Shown in pieces: positions 1-6,586 of a DNA stretch of 11,922 nucleotides. Source of the stretch: JAVBLQ01 sp031553435 (lineage in GTDB: Bacteria > Bacteroidota > Bacteroidia > Bacteroidales > Azobacteroidaceae); the NCBI GenBank assembly GCA_031553435.1, contig JAVBLQ010000112.1, forward strand, positions 1-11,922, given 5' to 3'. Numbering within the stretch: the first letter of the stretch is position 1; every line of letters begins with the position of its first letter. The notes under the pieces were generated by a model. That model ran no database searches, was not told the DNA's origin, and saw only the letters and a program-made list of their open reading frames with translations. The translations under genes and the position numbers were made by a program.

Positions 1-171
1 AATAATGATTTCAGTACTTTTACCAAGTGTAAATTTTCCTTCTTTCCCAACAAGTTCCAAAGGTTTAGGAACAATGTTGATACATTCATTGTAAATTTTC
101 AATTACGTTTGTTTCGTGGTGCACGAAAACAAAAGACAAAAAATTGTCATGGATAGAAATAAATGTTTCAT
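1..171 (-). pseudogene. 5' end of a GH20-like lipoprotein gene, interrupted by an in-frame stop and running off the window
   Basis: Seen: reading the minus strand from the ATG at 171, the first 22 codons form a typical lipoprotein signal peptide (MKH start, hydrophobic core, lipobox LFSC at residues 14-17, then TTKQT). Codon 23 is TAA (103-105). The same frame then stays open to the window edge for 34 codons, including NIVPKPLELVGKEGKFTL. Family knowledge: a segment of the type 'NIIPKP...G.FTL...T.I' opens the N-terminal (GH20b) domain of bacterial beta-N-acetylhexosaminidases, which in Bacteroidota are often surface or periplasmic lipoproteins that remove terminal GlcNAc/GalNAc. Inference: this is one gene broken by a nonsense change (or a base error), because signal peptide and domain share a frame and the distance is normal. 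A TTG at 102 could in principle restart translation, but the product would lack an export signal. No -7 box was found upstream. Family assignment rests on about 26 residues, so it is moderate. Confidence 0.6.
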
Positions 172-192
172 GATATTTGTGGTTTATAATTG

Positions 193-317
193 GTGACGGG
201 TTACAAGTTACGGGTTACGAGTTACAAGTTACGAGTTACGAGTTACAAGTTACGAGTTACAAGTTACGAGTGAAGGTAACCTGTAACCCGTAACTCGTAA
301 CCTGTAACCTGTAACTA
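193..317. repeat. Heptanucleotide GTTACRR tandem repeat with inverted second half (large imperfect hairpin)
   Basis: From 193 to 269 there are eleven consecutive 7-bp units: GTGACGG, then ten units GTTACAA, GTTACGA or GTTACGG. A 6-bp turn (GTGAAG, 270-275) follows, and then six 7-bp units of the complementary type, GTAACCT/CCC/CTC/TA (276-317). The two halves are reverse complements apart from scattered mismatches; for example 213-225 pairs exactly with 290-302. The block lies 5 bp beyond the glyA stop codon and upstream of the interrupted lipoprotein gene, so the transcript can fold into a long hairpin that could act as a glyA terminator or 3' stabiliser. There is no clear T-tract, so the terminator role is inference. 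It is non-coding. Confidence 0.85.
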
Positions 318-322
318 ATTAC

Positions 323-1603
323 TTACCAGGCAAACAACGGATAATCTTTCATTACATTGTTTACTTTTTCTCTTACGGATTTAATGGTCAGTTCATTTTG
401 ATAATCAGCCAGTACGGAATCAATCAATTCCACAATTTCTCCCATCAATGGCTCCTTGGCCCCACGGGTTGTGATGGCAGGAGTTCCGAAGCGAAGTCCG
501 GAAGTCAGAAACGGACTTCTGCTATCAAACGGCACCATATTTTTGTTAGTGGTAATATCTGCGGCAACCAAAGCTTTTTCACCTTCTTTTCCCGTTAAAT
601 CAGGAAATTTGGAACGAAGATCGATCAACATCAAATGGTTATCGGTTCCATCGGAAACAATTTTATATCCTTTGTCAATAAATGCTTTGGCCATGGCTGC
701 GGCATTTTTCTTTACCTGAGCCTGATATTCTTTGTATAAAGGATCTAAAGCTTCTCCGAAAGCCACAGCTTTGGATGCAATGACATGTTCTAACGGGCCG
801 CCTTGTACACCTGGAAATACAGCCGAATCAAGTAATGCGGACATCATACGGATTTCTCCTTTGGGAGTAGTTTTTCCCCAGGGATTTTCAAAATCCTGTC
901 CCATTAAAATAACACCTCCACGAGGGCCGCGCAATGTTTTATGCGTAGTCGATGTAACTATATGTGCGTGTTTCAACGGATTTTCGAGTAATCCGGCAGC
1001 GATCAATCCGGCAGGATGAGCCATATCGACCATAAAAATAGCGCCGATTTTGTCGGCAACTTTTCTGATGCGGGCATAATCCCATTCGCGTGAATAGGCG
1101 GATGCTCCCGCGATGATCATTTTTGGTTTTTCAGATAAAGCAATAGACTCCAATTGCTCATAATCAACACAACCTGTTTGTTCCGAAACATTGTATGACA
1201 ATGCTTTATATACTAAACCCGAAAAATTAACCGGTGAGCCATGTGATAAATGTCCCCCGTGAGAAAGATTTAATCCGAGAAATTTATCTCCGGGATTCAT
1301 ACAAGTGAGAAATACGGCCATATTAGCCTGAGCGCCGGAATGGGGTTGTACGTTTGCCCAAGCCGCTCCGAAAAGTTCTTTCAATCTGTCGATGGCAATT
1401 TGTTCGCTTTGGTCAACTACTTCACAGCCTCCGTAATAACGCATCCCGGGATAACCTTCTGCATACTTGTTTGTTAAGCAAGACCCCATGGCTTGCATGA
1501 CTTGTTCACTTACAAAATTTTCGGATGCAATCAATTCAATACCTTTTAATTGGCGTTGATACTCTTTTTCGATAATGTTAAAAATAATGTTATCCCTTTT
1601 CAT
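323..1603 (-). CDS. glyA: Serine hydroxymethyltransferase
   Basis: A PLP enzyme of the cytoplasm that converts L-serine and tetrahydrofolate to glycine and 5,10-methylene-THF, the main source of one-carbon units. The 426-residue product has the usual family length. Visible signatures are IELIASENF (22-30), the Tyr-rich YAEGYPGMRYYGG stretch (47-59), the PLP-ring-stacking region around HSGAQAN (88-94), VDMAHPAGL (192-200) and the Schiff-base lysine K222 in STTHKTLRGPRGG. The C-terminus (DYPLFAW) is intact. The ATG at 1603 is the natural start: the phylum-type -7 box lies 26-33 bp upstream and the N-terminus matches the family. It is on the same strand as the barrel protein upstream with a 38-bp gap, but has its own promoter element. 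folD further on uses its product methylene-THF. Confidence 0.97.
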   Translation of the reverse strand: MKRDNIIFNIIEKEYQRQLKGIELIASENFVSEQVMQAMGSCLTNKYAEGYPGMRYYGGCEVVDQSEQIAIDRLKELFGAAWANVQPHSGAQANMAVFLTCMNPGDKFLGLNLSHGGHLSHGSPVNFSGLVYKALSYNVSEQTGCVDYEQLESIALSEKPKMIIAGASAYSREWDYARIRKVADKIGAIFMVDMAHPAGLIAAGLLENPLKHAHIVTSTTHKTLRGPRGGVILMGQDFENPWGKTTPKGEIRMMSALLDSAVFPGVQGGPLEHVIASKAVAFGEALDPLYKEYQAQVKKNAAAMAKAFIDKGYKIVSDGTDNHLMLIDLRSKFPDLTGKEGEKALVAADITTNKNMVPFDSRSPFLTSGLRFGTPAITTRGAKEPLMGEIVELIDSVLADYQNELTIKSVREKVNNVMKDYPLFAW

Positions 1604-1628
1604 ATATGTTTATTTAGTTTCCGTCCCG

Positions 1629-1636
1629 CAAAGTTA
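1629..1636 (-). promoter_or_regulatory. Candidate -7 box (TAACTTTG) for glyA
   Basis: The minus strand reads TAACTTTG, a full match to the Bacteroidota -7 consensus TAnnTTTG. Transcription would start near 1622, giving a leader of about 20 nt before the glyA ATG at 1603. No convincing -33 TTTG was seen at the expected 19-21 bp spacing. Confidence 0.55.
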
Positions 1637-1641
1637 CCATT

Positions 1642-2298
1642 TTAAAAGATAAAGCCGAAAGAAAAACTTAAAATATCAGCCCTGTCATATACTCTAAGGC
1701 TGTTAAAAAAAGTCGGTTGGTTTCTTCGTATATCCATATGATTTTTCAACAGAGCGATATTGTATCTGAAATCAAATGTGATCCGATAGACACTGACTCC
1801 TACTCCGGATGTAATATACACGTTGTAAATACCCAAATTATCTTCTGTATTTGTATATACGCCGGAATCAATATTATAAGCATATTTTATCTTGGGACCC
1901 AACAGCACATTGAATGCAAATACATCATATTTTACAGTATTGTATCCGATGATGGCAGACATATCACTGGAATACACATTCATTTTATATGTCTCATTAT
2001 GAGCTTCGGAAGCAATGTTCAATTCTTGTTTTAAAAGATTAAGACTCAATTCCGGTTGCAGAAAAAATTTATTGATATTGACCCTGAAAAAGAGTTCGCT
2101 CATATAACCTACTTTGTTGATGGCATCTATGCTAATATCGCCGGCTTCTCCTTCTACCGAATAGGTAGGAAAAGATGAGTTGAACCCGATTCGTAACCCC
2201 CAGTTTATTGTTTTGTCAACAATACTCTTATTTGTTTGGGAAAATAATGGAGTTATGGTGATTAATGTCAATATCGGAAGGAGAAGGTATTTTTTCAT
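1642..2298 (-). CDS. Outer-membrane beta-barrel protein, PorT/OmpX-like (PF13568-type)
   Basis: A 218-residue protein with a classical signal peptide (MKKYLLLPILTLITITPLFS, then QT; probable cleavage near residue 20-21). The mature part starts with a first strand of the type WGLRIGFNSSF, followed by alternating hydrophobic/polar strands (for example FFLQPELSLNLLKQ, YDVFAFNVLLGPKIKYAY, ITFDFRYNIALL), and ends with LSFSFGFIF. A terminal aromatic residue is the usual C-terminal outer-membrane insertion signal. The pattern fits the small porin-family/PorT-like barrels that are abundant in Bacteroidota. Substrate and role are unknown; a structural or small transport role is only inference. It is followed closely by glyA but functionally unrelated. 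The start at 2298 gives an intact signal peptide. Confidence 0.8.
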   Translation of the reverse strand: MKKYLLLPILTLITITPLFSQTNKSIVDKTINWGLRIGFNSSFPTYSVEGEAGDISIDAINKVGYMSELFFRVNINKFFLQPELSLNLLKQELNIASEAHNETYKMNVYSSDMSAIIGYNTVKYDVFAFNVLLGPKIKYAYNIDSGVYTNTEDNLGIYNVYITSGVGVSVYRITFDFRYNIALLKNHMDIRRNQPTFFNSLRVYDRADILSFSFGFIF

Positions 2299-2324
2299 TC
2301 ACGTTTGTGTATAACTAATGAAGT

Positions 2325-2332
2325 GCAATATT
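2325..2332 (-). promoter_or_regulatory. Possible -7 box (TAATATTG) for the barrel protein gene
   Basis: The minus strand reads TAATATTG, seven of eight positions relative to TAnnTTTG, 27-34 bp upstream of the start at 2298. The spacing is right for a short leader, but the match is imperfect and no -33 element is evident. Confidence 0.3.
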
Positions 2333-2430
2333 AAAGATTTTAAAGGAAAATCACAAGTGAAAAAATGATTTTTAAATATGTACCAAGGATAAAGCTTCTA
2401 TATATTTATGTTTTTTATCGATCAAATGAC

Positions 2431-2750
2431 CTTGCAGAACTTCTGCAAACATAAATTTACGCAGGCGCAGACTTGCAGAACTTCTGCAAACGTAAATTTG
2501 CTCAGGCGCAGACTTGCAGAACTTCTGCAAACATAAATTTACGCAGGCGCAGACTTGCAGAACTTCTGCAAACATAAATTTACGCAGGCGCAGACTTGCA
2601 GAAGTTCTGCAAACATAAATTTGCTCAGGCGCAGACTTGCAGAACTTCTGCAAACATAAATTTGCTCAGGCGCAGACTTGCGGAACTTCTGCAAACATAA
2701 ATTTGCTCAGGCGCAGACTTGCGGAAACTCTGGAACAGCACTTTACGCAT
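2431..2750. repeat. 41-bp tandem repeat array, seven full units plus a decayed eighth, each carrying a 17-bp palindrome
   Basis: Units start at 2431, 2472, 2513, 2554, 2595, 2636 and 2677, exactly 41 bp apart; a degenerate eighth copy begins at 2718. Each starts with CTTGCAGAACTTCTGCAA, containing the perfect palindrome TTGCAGAA-C-TTCTGCAA. Unit 5 has G at the centre and unit 7 has one arm mismatch (TTGCGGAA). The rest of the unit is ACATAAATTT, then either ACGCAG (units 1, 3, 4) or GCTCAG (units 2, 5, 6, 7), then GCGCAGA. The sequence is near-identical throughout, so there are no spacers. Because 41 is not a multiple of 3, stop-free repetitive peptides arise on the minus strand; they look like by-products, not genes. 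The array sits in the divergent region between the barrel protein and the epimerase. Confidence 0.95.
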
Positions 2751-3038
2751 AAAGGCAGAATAAAAACCGGAATAAACTTTCATAAAAACCAAATGAGAAG
2801 GAAGTTTTTTCATCAGATTTATGGCTATGTGATAAGATTTTGTTTTATAATACATAATTTTCTGTCAGAAAAAATATCTCGATTTTCAGATGCTACTTAA
2901 CCGAAATTAAACTACCTTTGTTTCAATTATGTAATGTGTAAAAATAAGATGAAGGGCCAAAGGCAAAAGATAGTTTACACACAATTCCTTTAACCTTGTA
3001 TTCTTCGCCTTTGAGCGGAAAATAACTATTCATTTCAA
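2751..3038. other. AT-rich gene-free stretch after the repeat array
   Basis: No convincing coding sequence or RNA gene was found here. It holds a -7-like box at 2913-2920 and a weak 7-bp inverted repeat (CAAAGGC near 2959 with GCCTTTG near 3008) just upstream of the epimerase. Taken with 2299-2430, the whole 740-bp gap contains only the array and promoter-like sequence. Confidence 0.5.
2913..2920 (+). promoter_or_regulatory. Candidate -7 box (TACCTTTG) upstream of the epimerase
   Basis: TACCTTTG matches TAnnTTTG fully. Start of transcription would be near 2927, leaving a leader of about 110 nt to the ATG at 3039. No good -33 element was seen. Confidence 0.4.
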
Positions 3039-4043
3039 ATGCCAAAAATATTAATCACCGGCGCCACTGGCTTTATTGGTAAAAACCTGGTAGAAGCAGC
3101 AATAAAAAAAAATTATGAGGTCTGGGCAGGAACCCGGAAAGCAAAAGATAAAATATGGGATGATGCAACAGTCCGTCTGATCGATTTATGTTACAATGAT
3201 AAGGAAAAGCTTAAACTGCAATTGGCTGAACATGCCAGACAACATGGGAAATGGGATTACATCGTACACAATGCGGGAGTAACCAAATGCCTGAATGTAA
3301 AAACTTTCGACGAAGTTAATTTTCAATATGCCGCTAATTTTATCGACGCATTGCGAGAAACTGGCTTAGAACCGGAAAAGTTTCTTTTAATGAGCAGTTT
3401 GAGTGCATGCGGCCCTTTCGATGAAAAAAACTATACGCCGATTGCTCCGGATACAATTCCTCATCCGAACACGGCCTACGGTATCAGCAAACTGAAAGCC
3501 GAACAACATCTTCAGGCAACTCAAAACTTTCCATACATTATATTGAGAGCAACCGGTGTATATGGGCCCGGAGACAAGGATTATCTATTGATGTTCAAGA
3601 CTATTCAATCGGGAATAGATGTTTCTATGGGCTTTAAGAAACAGTTATTGACTTTTATTTATGTTGCGGATCTGGTAAAAGCTGTTTTCCTTTCTCTGGA
3701 AAAACCGGTTGTAAATAAAACATATTTTGTGGCGGATGGAGATGTGCATACCGATACCCAATTTGTTCAGATCGTAAAAAGTATTCTGGGTAAAAAATAT
3801 TTGCTTCGTTTAAAGATACCTATTTGCATAGTTTACATCATTTCTTTAATAGCTGAGGGTATTTCTAAACTGACAGGAAAACCTTCTACGTTGAACAGGG
3901 ACAAATTTAAAATAATGAAACAAAGGAACTGGGCATGTGACACAGCTCCTTTGTTCAATGAGTTGGATTATTCGCCGGATTATAACCTGGAGAATGGAGT
4001 AAAAGCCTCTGTCCAATGGTATAAAAAGGCCGGCTGGATTTAA
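3039..4043 (+). CDS. NAD(P)-dependent epimerase/dehydratase family protein (extended SDR)
   Basis: A 334-residue extended short-chain dehydrogenase. The Rossmann dinucleotide-binding motif GATGFIG is at residues 8-14, HNAG(V) follows in the usual mid position, the catalytic serine lies in LMSSLSACGP, and the catalytic pair Y147-x3-K151 is in YGISKLKAEQ. RATGVYGPGD and the later TFIYVADLVKAV are typical of nucleotide-sugar or related epimerases. Near the C-terminus is a hydrophobic stretch (KIPICIVYIISLIAEG, about 266-281) that is common in this Bacteroidota subgroup and may be a core helix or membrane contact. All catalytic residues are present, so it is likely active, but the substrate cannot be told from sequence. 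It stands alone on its strand and converges on cysK, with only 5 bp between the stop codons. Confidence 0.88.
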   Translation: MPKILITGATGFIGKNLVEAAIKKNYEVWAGTRKAKDKIWDDATVRLIDLCYNDKEKLKLQLAEHARQHGKWDYIVHNAGVTKCLNVKTFDEVNFQYAANFIDALRETGLEPEKFLLMSSLSACGPFDEKNYTPIAPDTIPHPNTAYGISKLKAEQHLQATQNFPYIILRATGVYGPGDKDYLLMFKTIQSGIDVSMGFKKQLLTFIYVADLVKAVFLSLEKPVVNKTYFVADGDVHTDTQFVQIVKSILGKKYLLRLKIPICIVYIISLIAEGISKLTGKPSTLNRDKFKIMKQRNWACDTAPLFNELDYSPDYNLENGVKASVQWYKKAGWI

Positions 4044-4048
4044 GTGGT

Positions 4049-5005
4049 TTACACCAGATTCAACGGATACTCCTCGAAGGCATATAGTAATGTCGACAAA
4101 TACCGCTCACCGGTATCCGGTAAAATCGCCACAATATTTTTCCCTGCGTTTTCAGGCTTTTTGGCCAATTGCAAAGCGGCAAAAACGGCGGCACCGGAAG
4201 ATATACCCACCAGTAAACCTTCGTATCTGGCAAGTTCACGGCTTGTTTTTATTGCATCGTCATTCTGAACTTTGATAATTTCGTCAATCACACCGGGATT
4301 ATAAATTTTAGGAACAAATCCGGCTCCGATGCCCTGTATCTTGTGCGGACCGGGGTTTCCTCCTGAAAGAACAGGAGAGTCGGATGGTTCGACGGCAACT
4401 ATCTTTATCTTCGGATTTCTATGTTTCAACACTTCTCCCACCCCACTGACAGTTCCTCCCGTACCAACACCGGATACCACAATATCGACTTTGCCGTCGG
4501 TATCGTTCCAGATTTCTTCAGCTGTAGTGCGTTTGTGTATTTCAACATTCGCAGGATTTTCAAATTGCTGGAGGATAACGGATCCCGGAATAGTTTTTTT
4601 CAATTCTTCGGCTTTTGCAATAGCGCCTTTCATTCCCTCAGGTCCGGGTGTAAGTTCGAGTTGAGCTCCAAGCGCTTTCAGTAAGTTCCGGCGTTCGACG
4701 CTCATCGTTTCCGGCATTGTCAGAATCAAGTGATATCCTTTGCTTGCCGAAACAAAAGCCAATCCGATTCCCGTATTACCGCTTGTAGGCTCTATGATGG
4801 TGGCTCCCGGTTTTAAGGTTCCTTTTTGTTCGGCATCTTCAACCATTGCTACCGCAATCCTGTCTTTAACACTTCCCAGCGGGTTAAAATATTCCAACTT
4901 TGTAATGATATTGGCTTTTGCTTCATGTTTTTTCGAGAAGTTCTCAACAGTTAATAACGGAGTACTTCCAACCAGGTCTGTAAGTTTTTTTGCTATTTTT
5001 GACAT
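4049..5005 (-). CDS. cysK: Cysteine synthase A (O-acetylserine sulfhydrylase)
   Basis: A PLP enzyme that forms L-cysteine from O-acetyl-L-serine and sulfide, in the cytoplasm. The 318-residue product has normal length. It shows VGSTPLL (12-18), the PLP lysine K47 in NPLGSVKDR, the substrate loop TSGNTG (74-79), the phosphate-binding GTGGTVSGVG and the GISSGAA segment near the C-terminus. The start is placed at the ATG at 5005 (MSKIAKK): this is where family proteins begin, and the -7 box is upstream of it. An in-frame ATG at 5086 would add 27 residues of non-family sequence and would overlap the promoter box. It is divergent from the response regulator and convergent with the epimerase. The cysteine-synthase-B form or cystathionine beta-synthase-like paralogues are less likely given the compact length. 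Confidence 0.94.
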   Translation of the reverse strand: MSKIAKKLTDLVGSTPLLTVENFSKKHEAKANIITKLEYFNPLGSVKDRIAVAMVEDAEQKGTLKPGATIIEPTSGNTGIGLAFVSASKGYHLILTMPETMSVERRNLLKALGAQLELTPGPEGMKGAIAKAEELKKTIPGSVILQQFENPANVEIHKRTTAEEIWNDTDGKVDIVVSGVGTGGTVSGVGEVLKHRNPKIKIVAVEPSDSPVLSGGNPGPHKIQGIGAGFVPKIYNPGVIDEIIKVQNDDAIKTSRELARYEGLLVGISSGAAVFAALQLAKKPENAGKNIVAILPDTGERYLSTLLYAFEEYPLNLV

Positions 5006-5083
5006 AATATTATTTTTTACGAAAATTAATATGAGTGAATTGTGACGGAGTGATAATATGACGAAGCGACCTTCACCCTTCAC

Positions 5084-5091
5084 CAAATATA
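5084..5091 (-). promoter_or_regulatory. Candidate -7 box (TATATTTG) for cysK
   Basis: The minus strand reads TATATTTG, a full TAnnTTTG match. Transcription would begin near 5077, giving a leader of about 70 nt before the ATG at 5005. This supports 5005 over the upstream in-frame ATG at 5086, which falls inside the box. No riboswitch was recognised in the leader. Confidence 0.5.
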
Positions 5092-5165
5092 AACATTGGC
5101 AAAATTACAGGAAGGGAAGAGAGAACACAATACCACGAAAATGGTATTTTCATTAGAAATTTATT

Positions 5166-5173
5166 TATTTTTG
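5166..5173 (+). promoter_or_regulatory. Candidate -7 box (TATTTTTG) for the response regulator
   Basis: TATTTTTG matches TAnnTTTG and lies 35-42 bp upstream of the ATG at 5208. It is back-to-back with the cysK box about 75 bp away, so both divergent promoters share one intergenic region. Confidence 0.45.
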
Positions 5174-5207
5174 TGTTCTTGATAATGAGAAATCTAATCC
5201 ATTCTTT

Positions 5208-5858
5208 ATGAACAACATCATTCTGGCAGATAATCAAGATATTACAAAAGCAGGAATCAAGCATCAACTTGCTCAAACCGGTTTTGCAGGAACAATCCGC
5301 GATGTTTCCGATAAAAAAGAATTGACGGAAGCGTTGTTGCTTAATCCTGAATCTATTGTAGTATTGGATTATACACTGTTTGATTTTTCCAATGTAGAAG
5401 AATTGTTGATTGTCAGCACCCGGTTCAAACAAGCGCATTGGATATTTTTTTCGGACGAAATGAGTACCTCGTTTATTCAAAGGATCAGTCTGGAAGAATC
5501 ATACAGTATTGTCGTGAAAAGCGCTTCCATAGATGAAATAAATACAGCATTGCTTCATGCCCAGAAACATGAACAATATATTTGCTCGCGTATCCTGAAC
5601 TTTTTATCTGTTTCCGACACAAAGAATTCCATTGAAAAAGAAAAACAATTATTAACCTCTACCGAAAAAGAAATATTGAAACTGATAGCCTTGGGAAAAT
5701 CAGTCAAAGATATTGCTGAAGAACGGTTTTCGAGCATTCATACCATTATCACCCATAAAAAAAATATTTTCAGGAAACTGGAAGTAAACAATGTGCACGA
5801 AGCAACCAAATACGCCCTTAAAGCCGGACTGATTGATGCTATTGAATATTATATATGA
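5208..5858 (+). CDS. NarL/LuxR-type response regulator, orphan
   Basis: A 216-residue two-domain regulator. The receiver domain (about 1-120) opens with NIILADNQDITKAG; D8 belongs to the acidic pocket, D54 (VVLDYT) is the expected phospho-acceptor, S82 (FFSDE) and K104 (VVKSA) are the conserved switch residues. The second acidic position is Asn9, a pattern I associate with Bacteroidota regulators of this type. After a linker, a LuxR-type helix-turn-helix starts at about 146 (LTSTEKEILKLIALGKSVKDIAEE) with the recognition helix region SIHTIITHKKNIFRKL and the typical tail ATKYALKAGLI. It likely binds DNA as a dimer upon phosphorylation. No histidine kinase is next to it, so the signal is unknown. 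Target genes cannot be named; the divergent cysK promoter is the nearest candidate. Confidence 0.88.
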   Translation: MNNIILADNQDITKAGIKHQLAQTGFAGTIRDVSDKKELTEALLLNPESIVVLDYTLFDFSNVEELLIVSTRFKQAHWIFFSDEMSTSFIQRISLEESYSIVVKSASIDEINTALLHAQKHEQYICSRILNFLSVSDTKNSIEKEKQLLTSTEKEILKLIALGKSVKDIAEERFSSIHTIITHKKNIFRKLEVNNVHEATKYALKAGLIDAIEYYI

Positions 5859-5872
5859 ATCAATTGTTTTTG

Positions 5873-5880
5873 TACCTTTG
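5873..5880 (+). promoter_or_regulatory. Candidate -7 box (TACCTTTG) for the DUF2461-uvrA pair
   Basis: TACCTTTG fully matches TAnnTTTG and sits 24-31 bp upstream of the ATG at 5904. It overlaps the alternative GTG start at 5880, so the downstream ATG is favoured. It lies 15 bp after the response regulator stop. Confidence 0.55.
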
Positions 5881-5903
5881 TGGTTCTATTCACGGAAAGT
5901 AAT

Positions 5904-6575
5904 ATGAAGACAGAAAAATTCACAGGCTTTTCTCCGGCAACCATTCAATTCTTTAAAGACCTGGAGGAAAATAATTACAAACCCTGGTTTGATGCCAACA
6001 AGCATATATATGAGGATGAATTGCTTCGTCCGTTCAAAGCATTGGTTACGGAACTCACTCCTGTAATGTTCAATATTGATAACCGGTTTGAATTTCGTCC
6101 GAACCGCGTTTTGTCAAGGATTTATAAAGATATCCGTTTTTCAAAAGATAAAACACCTTATAAAACCTGCATGTGGATCACTTTCCAACGCCCGATACCC
6201 GATTGGATGAATTATCCCGGATTCTACATGGAGCTTTCTGCTAAAGGATATTTCTATGGTATGGGATTGTATGCCGCAAAAAAACAGGTAATGGATGATT
6301 TTCGTTCCAAAGTGGAAATGGATCCGGAACAATTCAAATCAATCACCCAAAACCTGACGGAAAAATTAAAATTCAAAGTTGAAGGCGAACTCTATAAACG
6401 TCCGTCGGATAATAATCTGGATGAATATTTCCAACCCTGGATGCAACGAAAAACCGTTTATCTGGCAAAAGAATGTCCTATCGGCGACGAAGTTTTCGAC
6501 GAAAGATTTTCAAAAATACTTGCCGATGAATTCAACGCAATGAAAGATCTCTATAATTTTTTAATGGATGAATAA
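5904..6575 (+). CDS. DUF2461 (TIGR02453) family protein
   Basis: A 223-residue soluble protein with no signal peptide or membrane segment. It shows the family hallmarks: FTGFSPATIQFFKDLEENNYKPWFDANK at the N-terminus, RVLSRIYKDIRFSKDKTPYKT in the middle, then GFYMELSAKGYFYGMGLY. The family is widespread in bacteria and fungi; its molecular function is not established to my knowledge. The ATG at 5904 (MKTEKFTGF) is chosen because similarity starts there and a promoter box ends at 5880. The gene ends 11 bp before the UvrA-like gene, so the two are probably co-transcribed; a shared role in DNA damage is only an inference from that spacing. Confidence 0.87.
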   Translation: MKTEKFTGFSPATIQFFKDLEENNYKPWFDANKHIYEDELLRPFKALVTELTPVMFNIDNRFEFRPNRVLSRIYKDIRFSKDKTPYKTCMWITFQRPIPDWMNYPGFYMELSAKGYFYGMGLYAAKKQVMDDFRSKVEMDPEQFKSITQNLTEKLKFKVEGELYKRPSDNNLDEYFQPWMQRKTVYLAKECPIGDEVFDERFSKILADEFNAMKDLYNFLMDE

Positions 6576-6586
6576 GCTCCTTCTAA

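Noticed and set aside
2431..2717. CRISPR array
   Set aside because: The period is constant, but the segments between palindromes are near-identical (two variants only), so there are no spacers, and no cas genes are nearby.
2372..2855. Two overlapping minus-strand open frames coding repetitive Cys/Leu-rich peptides
   Set aside because: They are translations of the 41-bp repeat in different frames. The unit length is not a multiple of 3, there is no signal peptide or known domain, and the frames end where the array ends.
2941..3038. Weak inverted repeat CAAAGGC / GCCTTTG ahead of the epimerase as an operator or attenuator
   Set aside because: Only 7 bp with about 40 bp between the arms; this is expected by chance in AT-rich intergenic DNA.
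5006..5086. Longer cysK start giving 27 extra N-terminal residues
   Set aside because: The extension does not resemble the family, and the upstream ATG lies inside a full TAnnTTTG match on the same strand.
5880..5903. GTG start eight codons upstream for the DUF2461 gene
   Set aside because: It overlaps the TACCTTTG box, and family similarity begins at the ATG at 5904.
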